A stretch of DNA of 15,222 bases from Legionellales bacterium UBA4722 (GCA_002404295.1 DHJK01000201.1:383-15604), one strand, 5' to 3'; shown: positions 1 to 6,933, counted from the first letter of the stretch. Notes: generated by a model not told the origin, from the letters alone. Numbers and translations are program-made.

Positions 1-23
1 GCGGGGAGACAGCGGGGAGACAG
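1..23. repeat. Fragment of the 67-bp repeat family
   Basis: The 11-bp word GCGGGGAGACA occurs twice in direct succession here (1-11 and 12-22), each followed by G. Its reverse complement CTGTCTCCCCGC is part of every unit of the tandem array at 14474-14772. This is therefore probably the edge of another member of that repeat family, cut off by the window start. Only the short word is shared, so the assignment is moderate. Confidence 0.55.
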
Positions 24-52
24 TTGTGGTTTATGAGAAACCTTGCCGTCAA

Positions 53-83
53 CGAATTACGTAACATTTACAACAATGACGAT
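53..83 (+). repeat. Dispersed 31-bp repeat, copy 1
   Basis: A 31-bp stretch that starts CGAATTACGTAAC and ends CAATGACGAT matches 9791-9821 at 26 of 31 positions. The end CAATGACGAC/T is also the outer edge of the hairpin arms at 3356-3488 and 4598-4715. It may be a decayed single arm of that palindrome family. It lies just downstream of the dnaX stop. Confidence 0.5.
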
Positions 84-133
84 GCGGGCGCGTTCGCGAG
101 GAGTGCACTGATGATCGCTTAATCACTGAATGG

Positions 134-1684
134 TTAGACAGTTTGAATAGAATCCACATCTAAAGTGGCACCAAACATGCTAATTATTTTCTGGATTTCG
201 CTATCTCCCTTAATTGCATTTGTTGCTGTGGCTTGACGAGTGATTTGCTCTTGGTGATGTAATTTAGACGGAGTTTCTATTACTGCGGAAGTGAGTTTGA
301 TTTCAAGTTTGAGAGGTTTATTAAAACATTTCACTAAAGCTTCTTCAATTCTAGCGAGTAGTTTTTGATTAAGCATAGGCTCATGTTGTGATGAAAGAGT
401 TAAAGCTAACTGATTTTCTGTGAGTGATGACATGGTGCAGTTTGCGGCTAAAGCTTGTGCCATACCGGTTAATTCTAACTTTGCTAAGATGCCTGCCCAG
501 TCACGGGGTTGCTGTGTCGTTTGTGTGATTGGTTTTGGCTGCGATTTTGCAGCGGGTTGTGCTTGATGTATATTTTCTTGTGGGGGTGATGCTTTTTGGG
601 ATGTGTTTTTAGTCGTGGGCTTAAATGCTAACATGCGTAACATAACCATTTCGAATCCGAGTTGAGGATTCGGCGCTAAAGGTAAGTCACGTCGACCGAT
701 TAGAGCAATTTGGTAATAAAGTTGAATGTCTTCGGGGGTGAAGCGTTTTGCAAGTTGGGTTATTTCTTCATGTTGATTGAGAGATGGACCGATCACTTGC
801 GCGAGTGTGAATTGGTGTAATAACGTTAACAAATCTTCTAATACTTGATTGAAGTCTGCGGCAAATTCAGCAAGTTGCGTAATTTCAGTGATTAACTGTT
901 CACCGTTTTGTTCTGCTAGTGCGTGCAGTAGACGGAATAATGTATCTTGCTCAATACTGCCTAGCATCTGGCGTGTTTCTGTAGTTGTTATAGTGCCATG
1001 ACAGAATGCATTGGTTTGATCCAGCAGGCTGAGTGCATCACGTAAGCTGCCATCGGCTGCTTGTGCTAGATAGCGGAGTGCATCTGCTTCGTGGGTTATA
1101 TTCTCGCTGGTGCAAATATGTTGAAGATGTTGAGTAATTTGCTCAACTGGGATGCGTTTTAAATTTAATTGCAAGCAGCGCGACAGAATAGTGACGGGTA
1201 ATCGTTTTGGATCAGTGGTGGCTAATAAAAAAATCACATAAGGAGGCGGTTCTTCTAATGTTTTTAATAATGCATTAAAGCTGCTCGTAGATAGCATATG
1301 CACTTCGTCAATCAAATAGACTTTGTATCGGCCTTGGGTGGGTTGGTATTGGACATTGTCTAATACTTCGCGTGTATCTTCGACTTTAGTGCGGGAGGCC
1401 GCATCTATTTCCATTAAGTCTAAAAAACGACCTGCATCGATGGCGGTGCAGTTTTGGCAAGTGCCGCAAGGTTCTGCAGTGATGCCGGATTCGCAGTTAA
1501 TGCATTTTGCCAATATGCGTGCAAATGTGGTTTTACCTACACCGCGGGTGCCGGTAAATAAATAAGCATGATGTAAGCGTTGCTGGGTGAGTGCGTGGGT
1601 GAGGATGCGCAAGACATGTTCTTGTCCTACTATTTCTTTGAGAGCGCGGGGTCGCCATTTGCGTGCAAGCACTTGATAATTCAT
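134..1684 (-). CDS. dnaX: DNA polymerase III subunit gamma/tau
   Basis: DnaX is the AAA+ clamp-loader subunit that, with HolA (delta) and HolB (delta'), loads the beta clamp and couples polymerase cores at the replication fork. The 516-aa product shows the full N-terminal ATPase: Walker A GTRGVGKT at residues 45-52, the zinc-module cysteines C64, C73, C76 and C79, Walker B LIDEVH with D126/E127, the sensor region LLATTDP and the arginine finger in SRC (R169). A Pro/Gln-rich linker around residues 365-395 is followed by a tau-like C-terminal domain ending in FGATLDVDSI. At 516 aa it is shorter than E. coli tau (643 aa), mainly in the linker. The protein has no Lys-Lys pair, so the canonical A AAA AAG slippery site that makes gamma in E. 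coli is absent. The usual downstream ybaB-recR pair does not begin within the 133 bases available. Confidence 0.97.
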   Translation of the reverse strand: MNYQVLARKWRPRALKEIVGQEHVLRILTHALTQQRLHHAYLFTGTRGVGKTTFARILAKCINCESGITAEPCGTCQNCTAIDAGRFLDLMEIDAASRTKVEDTREVLDNVQYQPTQGRYKVYLIDEVHMLSTSSFNALLKTLEEPPPYVIFLLATTDPKRLPVTILSRCLQLNLKRIPVEQITQHLQHICTSENITHEADALRYLAQAADGSLRDALSLLDQTNAFCHGTITTTETRQMLGSIEQDTLFRLLHALAEQNGEQLITEITQLAEFAADFNQVLEDLLTLLHQFTLAQVIGPSLNQHEEITQLAKRFTPEDIQLYYQIALIGRRDLPLAPNPQLGFEMVMLRMLAFKPTTKNTSQKASPPQENIHQAQPAAKSQPKPITQTTQQPRDWAGILAKLELTGMAQALAANCTMSSLTENQLALTLSSQHEPMLNQKLLARIEEALVKCFNKPLKLEIKLTSAVIETPSKLHHQEQITRQATATNAIKGDSEIQKIISMFGATLDVDSIQTV

Positions 1685-1708
1685 TCGCTTACTCCCCGTA
1701 AAATGGAG

Positions 1709-1819
1709 GTAACCAATATCAGCCTGACTTCGGCGCTCGAATCTGCCACTACCGTTGCTTCCTTCCGGACCTGGCGGGGTTCATAGCATATCGCCGCGAA
1801 GAGACCAATTCTGGTTACC
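1709..1819 (-). ncRNA. ffs: 4.5S RNA, small bacterial SRP RNA
   Basis: This is the RNA of the signal recognition particle, which binds Ffh and directs nascent inner-membrane proteins to FtsY. The conserved domain IV core GTCCGGAAGGAAGC, with its GGAA tetraloop, reads on the minus strand at 1770-1757, followed by the asymmetric-loop side GGTAGTGGCAGA. The 5' end GGTAACCA (from 1819) pairs with the 3' end TGGTTACC (to 1709), giving a closed hairpin of about 111 nt, close to the 114 nt of E. coli. It sits between tRNA-Ser and dnaX on the same strand. The exact ends are inferred from the terminal pairing. Confidence 0.95.
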
Positions 1820-1825
1820 ATAACC

Positions 1826-1915
1826 TGGCGGAGAGAGAGGGATTCGAACCCTCGGTACGTTTTCACGTACACACGCTTTCCAGGCGTGCTCCTTAAACCA
1901 CTCGGACATCTCTCC
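1826..1915 (-). tRNA. tRNA-Ser(GGA)
   Basis: This is a 90-nt class II tRNA with encoded CCA. The acceptor arm GGAGAGA pairs with TCTCTCC, followed by discriminator G and CCA. The anticodon stem CACGC/GCGTG encloses the loop CTGGAAA, giving anticodon GGA at 1881-1879, which reads UCC and UCU. The long variable arm GTACG-TGAAAA-CGTAC is the serine hallmark. The T arm contains GGTTCGAATCC. It lies 6 nt upstream of the 4.5S RNA and the two are probably processed from one transcript. Confidence 0.97.
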
Positions 1916-1971
1916 TTCATCTCTGTCTCAAATGGACCTTTAGTTGAGAGAGACTGTTAATGGAGCGTAAG

Positions 1972-1999
1972 GTTAAACCAGAATGGGGGTGTTGTGCAA
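1972..1999 (-). promoter_or_regulatory. Possible sigma-70 promoter for tRNA-Ser/ffs
   Basis: On the minus strand TTGCAC (1999-1994) and TTTAAC (1977-1972) are separated by 16 bp, each matching four of six consensus bases. This would give a leader of about 50 nt before the tRNA. It is the best candidate I see in 1916-2045, which otherwise holds no recognisable feature. Confidence 0.3.
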
Positions 2000-2045
2000 T
2001 CAAAAGATAGGGGGATTTTTGGTATAGGTGAAAAAACTTCAGTTA

Positions 2046-2286
2046 TGAGAATTTTGTTAGCGAAAAGCAAAGATGGGGGCAGGGGCTGCGAGTCAGTTAA
2101 GAGGACGAGGGGTTAATGCTGGCTCCAAGCACGACATCCCTGTCGTTTGTGATGCCATCCATGGCATCGAGTCACCTGCATTAACCCCTCGCCCTCTTAA
2201 CTGACTCGCAGAGGTTTGCCGGAGTGAATAGTGGATAAGTATTAGGGGCATGTTTGACGTCTCTTTGTAAAAAGCGGAGGCATATT
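2046..2286 (+). repeat. 241-bp structured repeat element, copy 1
   Basis: The whole 241-bp stretch recurs in reverse complement at 4724-4964, also 241 bp. Its core is an imperfect palindrome: the arm at 2086-2119 is complementary to 2178-2211 at 33 of 34 positions. The 58-bp loop contains two further hairpins, ACGAC/GTCGT (2131-2145) and GATGCCAT/ATGGCATC (2151-2168), so a transcript would fold as a three-way junction. About 75 bp of non-palindromic but conserved sequence follows, including TTTGACGTCTCTTTGTAA. No open frame of note lies inside. The family is unknown to me; it could be a non-autonomous mobile element or a structured RNA. Confidence 0.85.
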
Positions 2287-2392
2287 TTTTAAGATGAGAT
2301 TTAGTAATACGGATGTATTTAAAAAGTTGATTTGTTTGTTTTAATTAAAATGATACTTTAATCTTCTGGAATTAAAATCTTAAGGGATGAAA

Positions 2393-3334
2393 ATGTTTAG
2401 TCAGATGAAACAAGTTTATGACAAAATAAGAGCAGAATTTAAAAGCAGTGCTTCAAATTCAGGAGTCATGAGTGAGGTAACAGATCAACAGTTTAATTTT
2501 TTGCGTTCGATGAGAGATCAAGTAATAAAATCACATCTCGCAGATTTATATGAGGAAGATGAATTAACTGGTATGGAAATCAATATTGTACAGTCTGTGT
2601 TTGAGGCTGTCTTGGCTCGAGCGTATCATTTAGCAGGTTGCGTGCAGTATTCAAATCTTGTCATCGTCGAATTGTTAGAATTACAAAACATTACTCAGAG
2701 CATTGAATTAGTTCAAGTGAGCGGGAATCCTTGTAAAGTAGGTTACACAGTAAAATTAAATAATCATCTTTTACCAAGATATTATACAAATCATAATGTT
2801 GTTATATGGGGTCGTAATAAAAGTGGTTCGATTGAAGATATAAGTACTTTTAAGGGCATATGTGATCCTTGGAGGAATGGATTACTATTAGAATATTCAG
2901 AAGCGAGAATGCCATCATCTATTGATTTTACTGACGGATATTTTCAATTGTCTCGAATACAGTTGCTGTTTAGAATAGAGCGTAATATGGCAACTGAAGA
3001 ATGGGTTAATGTTGCAGGTGCTTTGCTGAGTTTAAAGCAATGTATCAGTGCAAACTTTACAACTTTTTGTAAAAAAAACAACTATGAATTTAATCCTGCA
3101 GAACTTTTAGCAATTGAAAATGCATTTGATAGTAAAATAAAATTGTATAATATGTTTGGTATGGCTAAAACACGTGAAGAAAAAATGCCTGTATCAACTT
3201 TACGAGTGCATAGTTTGTATAGTGTTGAGCCTCGTTCTGATACTAATACTAGATCTGTCATGGTAGAGTCTAGTCATACTGATGCACGTGCACTAAAACG
3301 ATCTAGCTGTATGAGCTTAAGTTTAAGAAGGTGA
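2393..3334 (+). CDS. Hypothetical protein, AT-rich orphan gene
   Basis: I do not recognise this 313-aa protein. No signal peptide or membrane segment is evident. The N-terminus (MFSQMKQVYDKIRAEF) and residues about 25-100 look helical and charged, and the middle (about 100-210) looks mixed alpha/beta with aromatic residues. The C-terminus is basic and serine-rich, ending RSSCMSLSLRR. The start is placed at ATG 2393: AAGGG at 2382-2386 lies 6 nt upstream of it, but directly abuts the in-frame ATG at 2387, leaving no room for ribosome binding. A weak promoter may be TTGTTT (2332-2337) and TACTTT (2354-2359). The gene is visibly more AT-rich than its neighbours and sits between two inverted copies of a repeat element, which suggests acquisition. 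A secreted effector is possible in a host-associated organism, but nothing in the sequence proves it. Confidence 0.75.
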   Translation: MFSQMKQVYDKIRAEFKSSASNSGVMSEVTDQQFNFLRSMRDQVIKSHLADLYEEDELTGMEINIVQSVFEAVLARAYHLAGCVQYSNLVIVELLELQNITQSIELVQVSGNPCKVGYTVKLNNHLLPRYYTNHNVVIWGRNKSGSIEDISTFKGICDPWRNGLLLEYSEARMPSSIDFTDGYFQLSRIQLLFRIERNMATEEWVNVAGALLSLKQCISANFTTFCKKNNYEFNPAELLAIENAFDSKIKLYNMFGMAKTREEKMPVSTLRVHSLYSVEPRSDTNTRSVMVESSHTDARALKRSSCMSLSLRR

Positions 3335-3355
3335 ATAACAGCTCATCTCACCATT

Positions 3356-3488
3356 GTCATTGCGACTCAGAGCGAAGCGTGGAGGAAGCAACCTAGTCTT
3401 TCAACACTGCTTTTGAACCTCAATGGTTCTAATCAGCTCTGAAAAGACTAGGTTGCTTCCTCCACGCTGCGCTCTGAGTCGCAATGAC
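3356..3488. repeat. Long hairpin, 47/48-bp arms
   Basis: The arm 3356-3402 (starting GTCATTGCGACTCAG) is the reverse complement of 3441-3488 apart from one mismatch and one extra A; the loop is 38 nt. It fills the gap between the convergent orphan gene and srkA, so it may act as a bidirectional transcription barrier. The outer edge GTCATTGCGA and the inner GCGAAGCG/GAAGCAA words link it to the hairpin at 4598-4715. Such GTCATTGCGA palindromes are known to be dispersed in many bacterial genomes. Confidence 0.85.
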
Positions 3489-3505
3489 GTCGCAGAGGTG
3501 TGCTT

Positions 3506-4486
3506 TTATTGATGCTGCGTCAACAAATCACTCTGATCCTGCAAATTTTGCAACTGCTCCTGCCAATACTGCGACGTATTAAACCACGGAAAACTAATAG
3601 GAAACGCCGGATCCTCCCACCGTTTCGCAAGCCAAGCAGAATAATGCAACATCCGCAACGCACGCAAAGCCTCAATCAACTGTAACTCGCGCGAATTAAA
3701 ATCATGAAATTCCCGATACCCACTTAAAATATATTCAAGCTGTAACTGCACCTGCGTTTCATCACCCGACAGCAACATCCATATGTCCTGAATAGCCGGA
3801 CCCATCATACAATCATCCAAATCCACAATGTGCGGCCCAGTATCACTCCATAACACATTGCCCACATGAATATCACCATGCAACCGAATATTATTTAATT
3901 TCCCCACCTGCTGAAATCGCACTTCTATTTTTTGTAAAACAGATTCAACAACACCGCAATATTTCTCTTTTAAAAACTCAGGAATAAAATCATGCTCTAT
4001 TAAAAACCGATACGGATTACGCCCAAACGATTGCACATTCATTTGAGGCCGATGCTGAAAAGGCGAGCAAGCACCCACCGCATGCAAACGTCCAATAAAA
4101 CGCCCCATCCATTCCAACTGTTCAAGACTATCCAGCTCTAAAGCCCGTCCACCCCAACGTTTAAAAAGCGCAAAACGAAACCCCTGATACTCATGCAATG
4201 TATGCTGATCAGGTGAACACCAAGGCGCCACCACCGGAATTTCATGCTCCACCAGCTCCAACGCAAATTGATGCTCTTCCAAAATCCCCGCATCACTCCA
4301 CCGCTCCGGCCTATAAAATTTCGCAATCACCGGCGCCGCCTCTTCAATCCCCACTTGATAAACCCGATTCTCATAACTATTCAACGCAAGCAAACTACCA
4401 TTACAAAGAAACCCAACGCTTTCCACCGCATTAAGTATTAAATCAGGATTAAGATTGTCATAAGGTGTACTATGTTGAATATTCAT
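3506..4486 (-). CDS. srkA: Stress response kinase A (YihE family)
   Basis: This is a Ser/Thr protein kinase of the aminoglycoside/choline-kinase fold. In E. coli the homologue protects stressed cells from the MazF-linked death pathway. The 326-aa length equals that of the family (328 aa in E. coli). Visible motifs are the N-lobe ATP lysine in VIAKFYRP (K56), the catalytic loop HGDIHVGN (H203, D205, N210) and the metal-binding DLDD (222-225). A conserved aromatic C-terminal region includes LHYSAWLAKRW and FPWFNTSQYW. The start ATG at 4486 has only a weak GGG upstream. In enterobacteria srkA lies next to dsbA; here it is alone, convergent with the orphan gene and divergent from tonB, with large palindromes on both sides. 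Its coding strand is strongly C-poor and G-rich, a skew shared by the region up to about 5060. Confidence 0.9.
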   Translation of the reverse strand: MNIQHSTPYDNLNPDLILNAVESVGFLCNGSLLALNSYENRVYQVGIEEAAPVIAKFYRPERWSDAGILEEHQFALELVEHEIPVVAPWCSPDQHTLHEYQGFRFALFKRWGGRALELDSLEQLEWMGRFIGRLHAVGACSPFQHRPQMNVQSFGRNPYRFLIEHDFIPEFLKEKYCGVVESVLQKIEVRFQQVGKLNNIRLHGDIHVGNVLWSDTGPHIVDLDDCMMGPAIQDIWMLLSGDETQVQLQLEYILSGYREFHDFNSRELQLIEALRALRMLHYSAWLAKRWEDPAFPISFPWFNTSQYWQEQLQNLQDQSDLLTQHQ

Positions 4487-4597
4487 TTTACCCGCTTATT
4501 ATAAGACCGCATGACTAATGAGTGGCGCCAAGTTTATCATAGATCATCTGATTGATTCTGCAGTTATTAATCAAGACTAACTGCAATACTTTTCACT

Positions 4598-4715
4598 GTC
4601 GTCATTGCGAACGAAGTGAAGCAATCCAGCTCGAAAGCAAAGCTTAGTATCTAAGATCAGTTTTCTGAAGCATTGCTTTCGAGCTGGATTGCTTCACTTC
4701 GTTCGCAATGACGAC
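4598..4715. repeat. Perfect 43-bp-arm hairpin
   Basis: The arm 4598-4640 is an exact reverse complement of 4673-4715 (43 of 43), with a 32-nt loop containing the mini-stem CTTAG-TAT-CTAAG. The arm begins GTCGTCATTGCGAACGAAG and continues with GAAGCAATCC, the pattern of widely dispersed bacterial palindromes. A perfect arm of this length implies recent formation or active maintenance. It directly abuts the second 241-bp element, whose edge adds a small GCGGAGG/CCTCCGC stem at 4717-4736. Confidence 0.92.
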
Positions 4716-4723
4716 GGCGGAGG

Positions 4724-4964
4724 AATATGCCTCCGCGCTTACAAAGAGACGTCAAAACCGCCCCCAATATATATCCACTATTATCCCCGGCAATAACTCT
4801 GCGATTTAGTTAAGAGGTCTAGGGGTTAATGCAGGCGAATCGTTGCCATGGATGGCAACACAAACGACAGGGATGTTGTGTTTTGAGCCAGCATTAACCC
4901 CTAGACCTCTTAACTGAATCGCAGCCCCTGCCCCATCCCTTGCTCTAAGCCAACAAAATTCTCA
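4724..4964 (-). repeat. 241-bp structured repeat element, copy 2 (inverted)
   Basis: This is the reverse complement of 2046-2286 with scattered substitutions. Core arms 4799-4832 and 4891-4924 match at 33 of 34 positions. Relative to copy 1, three stem positions have changed on both sides so that pairing is kept. The inner hairpin reads GTTGCCAT/ATGGCAAC here against GATGCCAT/ATGGCATC in copy 1, again compensated. The second inner hairpin ACGAC/GTTGT keeps pairing on the plus strand only through a G-U pair. Together with the adjacent hairpin it fills most of the srkA-tonB intergenic region. Confidence 0.85.
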
Positions 4965-4998
4965 AACCTCACCCAATAAACCCCAACCAACAATAAAG

Positions 4999-5027
4999 TT
5001 TAAAAACCACCCCTCAAATGCCATACT
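4999..5027 (+). promoter_or_regulatory. Possible sigma-70 promoter for tonB
   Basis: TTTAAA (4999-5004) and CATACT (5022-5027) are 17 bp apart, each matching four of six consensus bases, and are placed to give a leader of about 27 nt before the tonB start. No better candidate is visible between the repeat element and the gene. Confidence 0.3.
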
Positions 5028-5060
5028 AGACTCCAAGCACCTCAAGAAGCCCCAAAAAAA

Positions 5061-5747
5061 ATGCAAACTAAAACAGCCCAAGTCATCCAACGAAACAGCT
5101 TCTGGCTCGTCCTGTTTGCCCACTGCCTGTTTTTCTCAGGAATTTCATTTGAATGGCTCGCATCACCCAAACTTTTTAAAGCCGAACAAGAAGACAAGCC
5201 TTCATTATTCATCCCATCCTATGTTGCACATGATGAATCCGCTCCCGCCCTGCAACAACAACCTACGCCAGATCCTTCGCCCTCAACAAAGCCACAAGAA
5301 AAACCACCAACACCCACCACAGACCCACAAAAACCCGTGCCCACCTCCAAACTAGGCATTGAAAAACCCTTGATAACCCATGCGCGTCCTTCATTTAACA
5401 CCAGTCGTCCTATCGATATCAGCCGCTCACCCGAAACAGAACCTGTACATTTAATTGGTGATAAAAAAATCGATAGACCACTTCTAACCTTATTAGGGAA
5501 GGCGCTGACTAAGCATCTTATTTATCCAAAGTCAGCTATCGATCTCAACGTAAAAGGAACCTCAGTCATTGGGTTTGTGCTCTATCCAGATGGACATGTG
5601 ACAAACGTGCAATTATTACACACTAGCCGAGCAGAGGTGCTTGATCAAGCCGCATTGTCGGCAGCTAATGGAATAGGACCTCTGAATCATGTGAGCCAAT
5701 ATTTGGATAAGCCGAAATTTATGGTCATTGGGATTATATTCGAATAG
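5061..5747 (+). CDS. TonB family protein, energy transducer
   Basis: TonB proteins span the periplasm and transmit proton-motive force from ExbB/ExbD to outer-membrane receptors. The 228-aa product has the standard order. A short cytoplasmic N-terminus precedes one membrane anchor at about 14-31. A Pro/Gln/Thr-rich periplasmic spacer covers about 61-95 (QQQPTPDPSPSTKPQEKPPT). A C-terminal TonB domain at about 140-228 contains YPKSAIDLNVKGT, VLYPDGHV and LDQAALSAANGIGPL. The ribosome-binding site is weak (AAGAAG 11 nt before the ATG). No exbB, exbD or TonB-dependent receptor lies in the window, so its partner is unknown; a TonB-like role in another envelope system is possible. The downstream gene starts 66 bp later on the same strand. 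Confidence 0.85.
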   Translation: MQTKTAQVIQRNSFWLVLFAHCLFFSGISFEWLASPKLFKAEQEDKPSLFIPSYVAHDESAPALQQQPTPDPSPSTKPQEKPPTPTTDPQKPVPTSKLGIEKPLITHARPSFNTSRPIDISRSPETEPVHLIGDKKIDRPLLTLLGKALTKHLIYPKSAIDLNVKGTSVIGFVLYPDGHVTNVQLLHTSRAEVLDQAALSAANGIGPLNHVSQYLDKPKFMVIGIIFE

Positions 5748-5813
5748 TCATTTTAATATAAAATATATGATAGACTTTAAAGCTCAGTTAATTATTATTT
5801 AAGAGGTTGTTTC

Positions 5814-6476
5814 ATGAAAATAGCACGTCAAAAAAAATTATTATTTGCATCGATCGCAGTCAGCTTAACATTATTGAGCGGCTGTAGTTCCACGAATCCC
5901 TATACAGGAGAAACACAAACCAGCGATGCAACAAAAGGTACAGCTATTGGTGCGATCGGCGGTGGTGTCATAGGTGCGCTTGCGGGTGGTACCCAGGGTG
6001 CGTTGATTGGTGGTGTGATTGGCGGATTGGGCGGCGGGTTAATCGGAAATTCAATGGATACAGAAAACACAGAGCTACGTAATACTCTGCAAGGTACGGG
6101 TGTTCAAGTTCATCAACAAGGAAATTCAATTCAATTAGTTATGGCTTCGGATGTGACATTTCAAACTGGCCAAGCAAGTGTTCTCTCAAACTTTTACCCA
6201 ACCTTGAGCTCAGTCGCAACCGTTGTGAAGAAGTACAACAACACTAGCATTATTGTGACTGGTTATACCGATAATGTGGGTGGCGATGCTTATAATCAAG
6301 TTCTGTCCGAAAACCGCGCGAAGAGCGTGGGAGACTATTTAGTGTCTCAAGGTATCTCTCCTAATCGTATAATCACTGAAGGTAGAGGCAAGCGCGACCC
6401 ACTTGTATCAAATAATACAGCGGGCGGCCGTTCGATGAACAGACGTGTAGTGATTACATTGCGACCATTGTCTTAA
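5814..6476 (+). CDS. OmpA-family lipoprotein, YiaD-like
   Basis: This is a predicted outer-membrane lipoprotein that holds the envelope to peptidoglycan. The 220-aa product, nearly the length of E. coli YiaD, begins with a basic, hydrophobic signal peptide ending in the lipobox LSGC, with lipidated Cys24. The +2 residue is Ser, so outer-membrane sorting is expected. A glycine-zipper region at about 42-79 (AIGAIGGGVIGALAGG and following) could insert into or associate with membrane. The OmpA C-terminal domain spans about 108-216, with TGYTDNVG containing D153 and LSENRAKSV containing R168, the usual diaminopimelate-contacting pair, and the NRRV motif near the end. AAGAGG lies 7 nt before the ATG. 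It is the first of three consecutive genes for exported proteins. Confidence 0.93.
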   Translation: MKIARQKKLLFASIAVSLTLLSGCSSTNPYTGETQTSDATKGTAIGAIGGGVIGALAGGTQGALIGGVIGGLGGGLIGNSMDTENTELRNTLQGTGVQVHQQGNSIQLVMASDVTFQTGQASVLSNFYPTLSSVATVVKKYNNTSIIVTGYTDNVGGDAYNQVLSENRAKSVGDYLVSQGISPNRIITEGRGKRDPLVSNNTAGGRSMNRRVVITLRPLS

Positions 6477-6491
6477 ATAGTAATCTCGTTG

Positions 6492-6523
6492 ATCCTGAGG
6501 AGCCTTTGCAGCTTCCTCAGGAT
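6492..6523 (+). terminator. Hairpin between the lipoprotein and surface-antigen genes
   Basis: ATCCTGAGGA (6492-6501) pairs perfectly with TCCTCAGGAT (6514-6523), extended inward by a GC pair step with one bulge. It starts 15 bases after the lipoprotein stop. No T-run follows, so it may be a weak terminator, an attenuator or an mRNA-stabilising 3' end that separates expression of the two genes. Confidence 0.5.
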
Positions 6524-6550
6524 TTACGATAATTGATAAGGAGATCATTT

Positions 6551-6922
6551 ATGACCAAGATTCTGATACATCTGTTACGAACAGCTATACTGACTCTCAG
6601 CATTTTTAGTTTTTCTATGCCTGCTTTAAGCGCCAATTTGGCTTTTATGAACGATACAGCGGGTCAATATTTTAACAATCAGGATTGGGCATTGTTTGGG
6701 GTTAGCGTTCAACATGCACTTAATACAAAGTCAAATGGCAAAACGGAAGTATGGCGAAATCCTAAAACAGGCAGTGGTGGTACCTTAATGCCAATTAACT
6801 CTATGAAAAAAAATGGAACAATTTGCAGGGATTTGCAAATTACTAATCGTGCAAAGTCCAGAACAGATCAATATGTGTTTATGTATTGTAAATATCGTAC
6901 AGGCTGGAAAATTCAGCAATAA
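6551..6922 (+). CDS. Small secreted protein, RT0821/Lpp0805 surface-antigen-like
   Basis: This is a predicted 123-aa exported protein. Residues 1-28 form a signal peptide (MTKILIHLLRTAILTLSIFS onwards) with an A-L-S-A cleavage site before NLAF. The mature part resembles the C-terminal domain of the rickettsial and legionellal 17-kDa-type surface antigens. It has an NDT motif, QDWALF, a G-K-T-x-x-W-R-N-P-K-T-G-S-G-G stretch at 63-77, and two cysteines (C92, C113) that could form a disulfide. Family identity is from memory of these motifs. The start is ATG 6551 because AAGGAG (6538-6543) lies 7 nt upstream; a TTG at 6533 would precede that site. The family's role is structural or antigenic and no enzymatic function is known. 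It follows the OmpA lipoprotein gene after a hairpin. Confidence 0.7.
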   Translation: MTKILIHLLRTAILTLSIFSFSMPALSANLAFMNDTAGQYFNNQDWALFGVSVQHALNTKSNGKTEVWRNPKTGSGGTLMPINSMKKNGTICRDLQITNRAKSRTDQYVFMYCKYRTGWKIQQ

Positions 6923-6933
6923 ACACAGCGCAG

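Noticed and set aside
134..1684. Programmed -1 frameshift in dnaX giving a short gamma form
   Set aside because: The protein has no Lys-Lys pair and I find no A AAA AAG heptamer; the CCAAAAAG and TAAAAAC runs do not allow good re-pairing in both sites.
1681..1920. 79-codon minus-strand open frame
   Set aside because: It lies entirely over the 4.5S RNA and tRNA-Ser genes; the RNA identities are clear from conserved motifs.
4198..4441. Open frames on the plus strand within srkA, and similar ones inside tonB and the DUF1259-like gene
   Set aside because: They are antisense or out-of-frame shadows of clearly identified genes, with low-complexity products and no ribosome-binding sites.
4498..4503. 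TATAAT on the minus strand just before srkA as its -10
   Set aside because: It would start transcription only about 5 nt before the ATG and has no acceptable -35 at 16-18 bp.
6533..6550. TTG start six codons before the surface-antigen-like gene
   Set aside because: The AAGGAG site is downstream of this TTG and correctly spaced for ATG 6551.
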